A stretch of 64,000 bases of DNA, taken from JBDHWI01 sp964590135. GTDB taxonomy: Bacteria > Chloroflexota > Anaerolineae > J036 > Brachytrichaceae. This document shows positions 59,166-64,000 of this stretch, piece after piece (position 1 is the stretch's first letter; each line of letters starts with the position of its first letter). A program made the position numbers and the translations under genes. The notes under the pieces were generated by a model, which was given only the letters and a program-made list of their open reading frames with translations, did no database searches and was not told the DNA's origin. Where the stretch lies: NCBI GenBank assembly GCA_964590135.1, contig CAZPVX010000017.1:36927-100926 (forward strand). Direction: 5' to 3'.

Positions 59166-60124
59166 GCCGGCGATTCTATCGGAGCTGGCGTCGGCGCGCC
59201 GGCTTCGATAAACCCACGCGCCTTCAACTCAGCCCAAAATGCTGCAGGGATGGGCGCATCGAGCAGCGCGAGGTTCTCATCGATCTCCGCCGGCTGCGCC
59301 ATGCCCAGCACCAGCGTGCTGATCGCCGGATGCGCGGCCACAAATTGCAGCGCTGCCGCTTTCAACGAAACGCCGTGCTTTGCGCATACACCCTCGATCA
59401 AGCGTGTCAGCCGGCGCACTGGCTCGGACGCCGGCTGGTAGTAATAGCGCGCGCCCTTCACGCCGCCGGTCGCCAGAATGCCGCTGTTGAACACACCGCC
59501 GGCCATCATGCGGATACCGCGCTTCATCGCCAACGGGAAAGCCTCTTCCATCGGCTCCTGTTCGAGCAGCGTGTAGCGGTTCGCCAGCAGCGCCACATCC
59601 AGCGGCGCATGCTGCGCGTAGTCGACAAGGAACGCGGTTTGGTTGAGGCCGGCGCCCACCGCGCGGATTACGCCCTGCCGCTTCAGGTCGAGGAGCGTAG
59701 GATAGCCCTCAGCCATGATCTCGCGGCGGTAATCGCCATTTTCGGGGTCATGGATGTGCGCCATGTCGAAGACGTCGATGCCAAGGCGTTTCTGGCTGGC
59801 CTCGATGCTGTGCAGGATGGCGTTGCGAGAATAGCTGCGCGTGCCGGCGCCGACTTTGCCAACCTCCTGCACCAGCCAGCCAACCTTGGTGCTGAGCAGG
59901 TATCGCTCGCGTGGAATGCCCCTTAGCGCATATCCGACGCGCGTTTCAGCCACGCCGTTGCCATAGAACGGCGCGGTGTCAATCATGGTGACGCCGGCAT
60001 CCAGCGCATGTTGAATGGTGCGATATGCCTCGTCGTCGCTCACAGCGAAGCCGAAGGCATGCGCCATTGAGCCGAGCGGGCCTGTGCCGAGCGCAACGCG
60101 GGGTAATGAAAACGAAAGTGTCAT
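59162..60124 (-). CDS. Aldo/keto reductase
   Basis: 320 aa TIM-barrel oxidoreductase. N-terminal GTGPLGSM, catalytic Asp/Tyr in DTAPFYGNGVAE, Lys in LLSTKVG and His-containing DMAHIHDPENGD are present. The C-terminal part has the NADP site LRAAAL-like LKAAALQFVAAHPAISTLVLG. This subtype resembles galactose/fucose dehydrogenase-like AKRs. It sits between GH116 and DUF2237 on the same strand, so it may act on a sugar freed by GH116. Confidence 0.93.
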   Translation of the reverse strand: MTLSFSLPRVALGTGPLGSMAHAFGFAVSDDEAYRTIQHALDAGVTMIDTAPFYGNGVAETRVGYALRGIPRERYLLSTKVGWLVQEVGKVGAGTRSYSRNAILHSIEASQKRLGIDVFDMAHIHDPENGDYRREIMAEGYPTLLDLKRQGVIRAVGAGLNQTAFLVDYAQHAPLDVALLANRYTLLEQEPMEEAFPLAMKRGIRMMAGGVFNSGILATGGVKGARYYYQPASEPVRRLTRLIEGVCAKHGVSLKAAALQFVAAHPAISTLVLGMAQPAEIDENLALLDAPIPAAFWAELKARGFIEAGAPTPAPIESPA

Positions 60125-60150
60125 GAATGTGAATCCGACCTGCTTGGATC

Positions 60151-62739
60151 TCACCGCGCGCGGCGAATGACCACCGGCGCTTCGCCCACATCGCGCAGCA
60201 CGAAGTGCTTGAGCTTGAGCTTGCCGCCCAGCACGTCGATGCTTACGCGCACTTCATCCCTGACAGCTTTACCGGCAGCGATGGTGCAAAGCCCCCATGC
60301 GTGGCCTGTTGACCAGAAGTGCGTGCCGATGATGGGGTCGAATGTCATGGTCTGTTCGACCGCCGAATAGTGGAAGCCGGTCAGCGCCAGCACCGCCGCC
60401 CAGCTTGCCATGGCGCGGGCGTAGTGATGGCCACACTCGGCCTCATCGAAGGGGTTGCGCTTCTGGCCGTCGTAGCGCGCGCGGATGGCTTCGATGACGC
60501 GCAGGCCATTTTTGACCTGCCCTTCATATAGCATGCCGGCGGCGGCGGTGTATTCGAAGCCAGTCATCACCTCGTTGAAGTAGGGGAATGGGCGCCTGGG
60601 CCGCCGGCCCTTTGGATATGTCGCCATCAACAGCGCGCTCTCATCACCCAACACAAAGCTGCGCAGGTGGTTGAAGTGATCGTTGAAGTCGCGCTTGAAG
60701 TTGTAGCGCATGATCGAGCGCAGTGTCTTTTTCACCTTCGCGGCGTCGAGCAAGTAGCCAAGCCCGCACACATGGGCGAAGTATTGGCCGACGAGTTGAT
60801 CGACCAGGCAGCCAGCGCCAAGCTGCAGATCGGGATCTTCGTTTGTGCCGGCGCCCATGCCCACGCGCAATCCATCCAGAATGAAATCGTTCTTCGGTGG
60901 GCGAATGGCATGTTCGTAGTAGTCGCCATTGAAGAGATATTTATCCATCCACGCGCTGCCGCTTTCAAAGAGCCGGCGGCACTTTTGCGCAAAGGCCTCC
61001 AATTCTTCCCTGCCATCGGGCAGAACGTCCCTGTGGGAAGCGTTGAGGGTGCGGGCGAGATGCTTTGCCATCTCCTCCATAGCCCGCAGCGCGCCTAGAT
61101 ACCAGGTGCCCATCTGAGGGTTGGGGCCGTAATATTCCACGTCCATCGTGTTGTGCTGGCAGCCCTCCATTACGCCATCTTCGTCGGCATCCCAGCCGCC
61201 GGGTCGCCAGCAGAATTGCAGCGCTTTCTTCGCGCTGGGCCACAGCGCGCGCAGCATGGCGTCGTCGCCGCTCAGTTGCCAGTCACGATACAGCTTCATC
61301 AGGCAGCCCATCTGGCCGTCCGCTGCAGCGTTGATCCACTCTGTTGCGTAGTTCAGCGGCAAATCGGCGCGAAAGCACATCAGGCCGTCCTGTCGCACGC
61401 TGTATTTGAATTCGATTTCCCGCATGGTCTTGGCGAGATCGCCGAACAAGAACGCGCCGGCCTGCTCGTAGTTCCACACATGGGTGCAAGAGCCGAAGCA
61501 GCAGCCGGCGTTGTCGCCGCAGCCCTCCCAGCCCATCAAATGGCCGCTGGCGATGCGAAAGGTGGTCTGCGTGCGCAATGACGAGACATTGTAGAGCGCC
61601 GCCTCCTTCACGACGGGCGGTAAATCGCTGGCGAGGAATGCGTTCACGAAGGCAAGTGTGTCGTCTTCGAGCCGGCGCAGTTGTGGCAGCGCGCGCTTCA
61701 CCACGTCCCATGCGTCCTTGAATTGCGTCGTGTAGTGATTGCCAATGGTCGCCGGCACGTCGCGCACACCGGTGCCGTAACTCTCAGTTTGCTCGTTGCG
61801 CACGCCCCAGCCGCGCCGGTTGGGGAAATGCCACGCCAGCACGAAGGTGACTGTTTTCGTCTCGCGCGGCTTGAGCTTGAGCTTCACTGCGAGCGAGCCG
61901 ACGGGGTTGTTGACGTTCGCCTCGCGCTCTTCGAGCGCGCCATCGGCCGAGAAATCATCCCAGTAGTCGAGCAGCGTGTCGCCCCAGTTCAGGTCGGCCC
62001 AGGTGGTGCGATGGGTGACGCCCTGCATCGCTGTAGTGACGAGCGCAAGTGTGCCAAATTGCTCGGCGGACGGATCGACGCCCTCGCTGTGCATGAACAG
62101 ACCACTGCCGCCACCGCTGCGCGCAGATGCCGGCAGTTTGCGGAACGCAGTCTTGTTTTGCGCGCCGCTGCGCTCGCTGGTGTTGATACGACCATCCGCG
62201 ACCACATGGCCGTCCTGACCGATGAAGTTTTCGAGGCTGCCGCACACCGCAGCTTCCACTGTCCGGCCCGTCTTGTTGGTCAGTTCGAAGCGCAGCACGG
62301 CGATGGGCAGACTGCTGCGTGCTGTGTCAGTGGGGATGAGCGGGTTGAATCCCTGGATGCGAACGGACACGGGCACACTCGGATCGTTTAGCAGCACCTG
62401 GCCGAAGGGGTATGCAGCTTGAAATTCGCAGCGTTGAAAGCGCGGCAGGCCGTGATTCGGCGTCTTGCTGCCGAACGCGCCCTCGTATTCGCGCGGGTCG
62501 ATTACGCCCTCAAGGCAGCGCGTGATCGCTTCTTCGCCGGTGGATTTTGCCCACAGCGCAAAGAATGTCTGCTTTGGCTTGAAACCCTTGGCAGGGCGGT
62601 TGACGATTTCCCAATCGCGCAGATCACCGCGCCCGCCGAGTGAAACGGTGCCGGTGCCGATGCCGCCGAGCGGCAGCGCGATGCGCAGAAGATGGTCTTG
62701 ATCGTAGGTGGTGAGAACAGGCCAGAGTGTTGGTTTCAT
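60151..62739 (-). CDS. GH116 glycosidase (GBA2-like, formerly DUF608)
   Basis: 862 aa, a full-length family member. N-terminal beta domain (LPLGGIGTGTVSLGGRGDLRDWEI is a hallmark), then the (alpha/alpha)6 barrel with GCCFGSCTHVWNYEQAGAFLFGDLA (catalytic acid region) and CQHNTMDVEYYGPNPQMGTWYLGAL (likely catalytic Asp). GH116 enzymes cleave beta-glucosides, beta-xylosides or N-acetylglucosaminides. No signal peptide, so it acts in the cytoplasm on imported oligosaccharides or glycosides. Transcribed with the aldo/keto reductase gene. Confidence 0.95.
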   Translation of the reverse strand: MKPTLWPVLTTYDQDHLLRIALPLGGIGTGTVSLGGRGDLRDWEIVNRPAKGFKPKQTFFALWAKSTGEEAITRCLEGVIDPREYEGAFGSKTPNHGLPRFQRCEFQAAYPFGQVLLNDPSVPVSVRIQGFNPLIPTDTARSSLPIAVLRFELTNKTGRTVEAAVCGSLENFIGQDGHVVADGRINTSERSGAQNKTAFRKLPASARSGGGSGLFMHSEGVDPSAEQFGTLALVTTAMQGVTHRTTWADLNWGDTLLDYWDDFSADGALEEREANVNNPVGSLAVKLKLKPRETKTVTFVLAWHFPNRRGWGVRNEQTESYGTGVRDVPATIGNHYTTQFKDAWDVVKRALPQLRRLEDDTLAFVNAFLASDLPPVVKEAALYNVSSLRTQTTFRIASGHLMGWEGCGDNAGCCFGSCTHVWNYEQAGAFLFGDLAKTMREIEFKYSVRQDGLMCFRADLPLNYATEWINAAADGQMGCLMKLYRDWQLSGDDAMLRALWPSAKKALQFCWRPGGWDADEDGVMEGCQHNTMDVEYYGPNPQMGTWYLGALRAMEEMAKHLARTLNASHRDVLPDGREELEAFAQKCRRLFESGSAWMDKYLFNGDYYEHAIRPPKNDFILDGLRVGMGAGTNEDPDLQLGAGCLVDQLVGQYFAHVCGLGYLLDAAKVKKTLRSIMRYNFKRDFNDHFNHLRSFVLGDESALLMATYPKGRRPRRPFPYFNEVMTGFEYTAAAGMLYEGQVKNGLRVIEAIRARYDGQKRNPFDEAECGHHYARAMASWAAVLALTGFHYSAVEQTMTFDPIIGTHFWSTGHAWGLCTIAAGKAVRDEVRVSIDVLGGKLKLKHFVLRDVGEAPVVIRRAR

Positions 62740-62805
62740 CGCCGTCAAGTATGTGCGATGAATGCCGGAGAATGCAAGCGTGGTAGATGGGACTGAGTGG
62801 TTGGC

Positions 62806-62973
62806 TCAGTCGACTTGAGGTTTGATGGGCTTGGTGGAGATGGCCTGTGTCGTGGTGTCATCGTCCTCATCCCAACCTTCGCCCTGTTTGCCCACATGCG
62901 TCGCCGACCACAGCAGCAGCGCGGCTGGAAGACTGCACAGAAGTGCCAGGAACAAAATCGTCATCCACTCCAT
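62806..62973 (-). CDS. 55-aa single-pass membrane protein
   Basis: Begins MEWMTILFLALLC, one helix (residues about 3-23) followed by a charged, Asp/Thr-rich tail (GWDEDDDTTTQ) ending KPQVD. Positioned upstream of GH116 on the same strand (66 nt gap). Only a weak ribosome-binding site (GGA). No family recognised; coding status rests on the good helix and compact frame. Confidence 0.5.
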   Translation of the reverse strand: MEWMTILFLALLCSLPAALLLWSATHVGKQGEGWDEDDDTTTQAISTKPIKPQVD

Positions 62974-63272
62974 ACTGTTGTTCCATCCGGTGTTTCGATG
63001 AAAGGCTTTGTTGGTGAAACAAACATCTCTATTGGTTTCAACTCAATCATCGGATGGGTTGACATGACAGTCGCCAGTCATGCGGCCAAATCAATGCAGG
63101 ACAATCGTTGTGTCTTGCAATTTCACACATCACAACACTTTGCACGGTCTTTGCGCATTTGTGATAGTGTCTTGTTGCGTGCCATTCAAGGTGTGGAATG
63201 CAGAAAGGAGATTGCCCCTGCGCATTGTTTCATTGCGACAATGCAAGCACGATGCGGATGAAGACGCCGGCG
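62974..63272. other. 299-bp interval without a recognised gene
   Basis: AT-richer than the neighbours. It contains a short inverted repeat CCATCCG / CGGATGG about 55 bp apart near 62983-63056, and A/T-rich stretches that probably hold promoters for the small membrane protein/GH116 unit. No RNA gene or convincing promoter hexamers could be named. Confidence 0.5.
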
Positions 63273-63629
63273 CTAGGCCGCCGTGATGCGCGCCAGTCCG
63301 CGCTCGGTCAAAGTGTTTAGCTCATCGAATAGCGCGGCGTCGGCCCGTTTGAAGTTGAAGCACGACTTGCCTTGCATGCGCTTGCGCAGCGCCGGTGTTG
63401 CCCCATCCAGCAGATCGGGAAACATATAGACCGGCATCAAGTGAAACGAAACGTAGCTCTTCTTTATCTGCACCGCGCCGAAGAACAGCGCCTTGCCGTT
63501 TGGGCCGGCTGACTTTGCATCCAGCGCGTAGTGGGTCGCTGAATCTTCGGTCACGGTCAAGCCGGCTGCATGCTTTTGCAGGATCGGCTTGAGCTGGTTG
63601 AAGATTGCCTGAAAGTGGTCGCTGCCCAT
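63273..63629 (-). CDS. DUF1801-like small protein
   Basis: 118 aa from ATG 63629 (GGAG upstream). FQAIFNQLKPILQKHA, YVSFHLMPVYMFPDLLD and RMQGKSCFNFKRADAALFDEL fit the YdhG/DUF1801-related fold of small, soluble proteins. Function unknown. It is transcribed away from icd, whose terminator hairpin sits just upstream; the two genes are on the same strand. Confidence 0.75.
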   Translation of the reverse strand: MGSDHFQAIFNQLKPILQKHAAGLTVTEDSATHYALDAKSAGPNGKALFFGAVQIKKSYVSFHLMPVYMFPDLLDGATPALRKRMQGKSCFNFKRADAALFDELNTLTERGLARITAA

Positions 63630-63651
63630 CGTTTTCTCCATCCAGATAAAC

Positions 63652-63693
63652 GCGAAGACCACGAAGCGCTCGTGGCTGCTTCGTGGTCTTCGC
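63652..63693 (-). terminator. Hairpin with 16-bp perfect stem after icd
   Basis: GCGAAGACCACGAAGC (63652-63667) and GCTTCGTGGTCTTCGC (63678-63693) around a 10-nt loop, 22 nt after the icd stop. No T-run on the minus strand; probably an mRNA 3'-end stabiliser or strong pause. It lies only 23 nt before the next gene's start. Confidence 0.85.
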
Positions 63694-63714
63694 AGTTGCA
63701 ATGGAACCTCGCGT

Positions 63715-64000
<286 letters not shown>

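Noticed and set aside
62797..63261. 154-aa plus-strand frame opposite the small membrane gene
   Set aside because: Composition is Arg/His/Cys-rich with no recognisable domain and no ribosome-binding site; the opposite strand frame has a clear membrane helix.

Overview
The window is 64 kb of GC-rich, gene-dense bacterial chromosome. It shows no rRNA, tRNA, CRISPR array, transposase or phage structural gene. Several features suggest a member of the Chloroflexota (Anaerolineae, Thermofonsia or Roseilinea-like): a heme A synthase / protoheme farnesyltransferase fusion inside a caa3 oxidase cluster, the rpmB / Asp23 / FakA / DegV neighbourhood, a Gram-positive-type LexA box at recA, many lipoproteins with a Cys lipobox, and a very dense GCCGGC word. 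The phylum call is inference. Two 10-base N runs (43907-43916 and 54308-54317) show a scaffolded draft or metagenome assembly.

Layout. 1-2.7 kb: rho and an unrecognised gene. 2.7-14.7 kb: an accessory-looking region. It holds a VWA lipoprotein, a membrane receptor with a cytoplasmic kinase-like domain coupled to a 48-aa membrane peptide, a divergent STAND-type ATPase with an OmpR-type winged helix, a GH4 glycosidase, and a four-gene operon of a 1127-aa multi-hydrolase protein plus three small proteins that look related to each other. 14.8-18.6 kb: 2-oxoacid:ferredoxin oxidoreductase (fused gamma-alpha, and beta) with an FCD-type regulator. 18.9-25.1 kb: caa3 cytochrome oxidase and heme A synthesis. 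25.1-33.3 kb: a membrane protease-like protein, an orphan FAD subunit, DegV/FakA/Asp23, ribosomal protein L28, RlmN, MoxR and an NBR1-Ig lipoprotein. 33.4-35.9 kb: MFS transporter and histone-deacetylase-like enzyme. 36-46.4 kb: a Dpp/Opp-type ABC importer among three Gfo/Idh/MocA dehydrogenases, probably for carbohydrate use, plus a thioredoxin-like lipoprotein with an in-frame TGA. 46.5-50.4 kb: purA, recA and small proteins. 50.4-53.7 kb: a DUF4062-NB-ARC-TPR protein and an SDR. 53.8-64 kb: esterase, D-lyxose isomerase, lysine 2,3-aminomutase, DsbA-like protein, GNAT, DUF2237, aldo/keto reductase, GH116 glycosidase and the 3' end of isocitrate dehydrogenase.

The genes fit an aerobic heterotroph that uses sugars or oligosaccharides (GH4, GH116, Gfo/Idh, aldo/keto reductase, lyxose isomerase) with a caa3 terminal oxidase. 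The two most interesting items are the thioredoxin-like gene whose single in-frame TGA (44843-44845) sits exactly where the first Cys of CxxC belongs, followed by SECIS-like hairpins, and the 4.5-14.7 kb region, which may be an uncharacterised sensing/effector system. Smaller items are a palindromic element inserted in frame in rlmN, an 81-bp nested palindrome at 9465-9545, and several apparently leaderless promoters.
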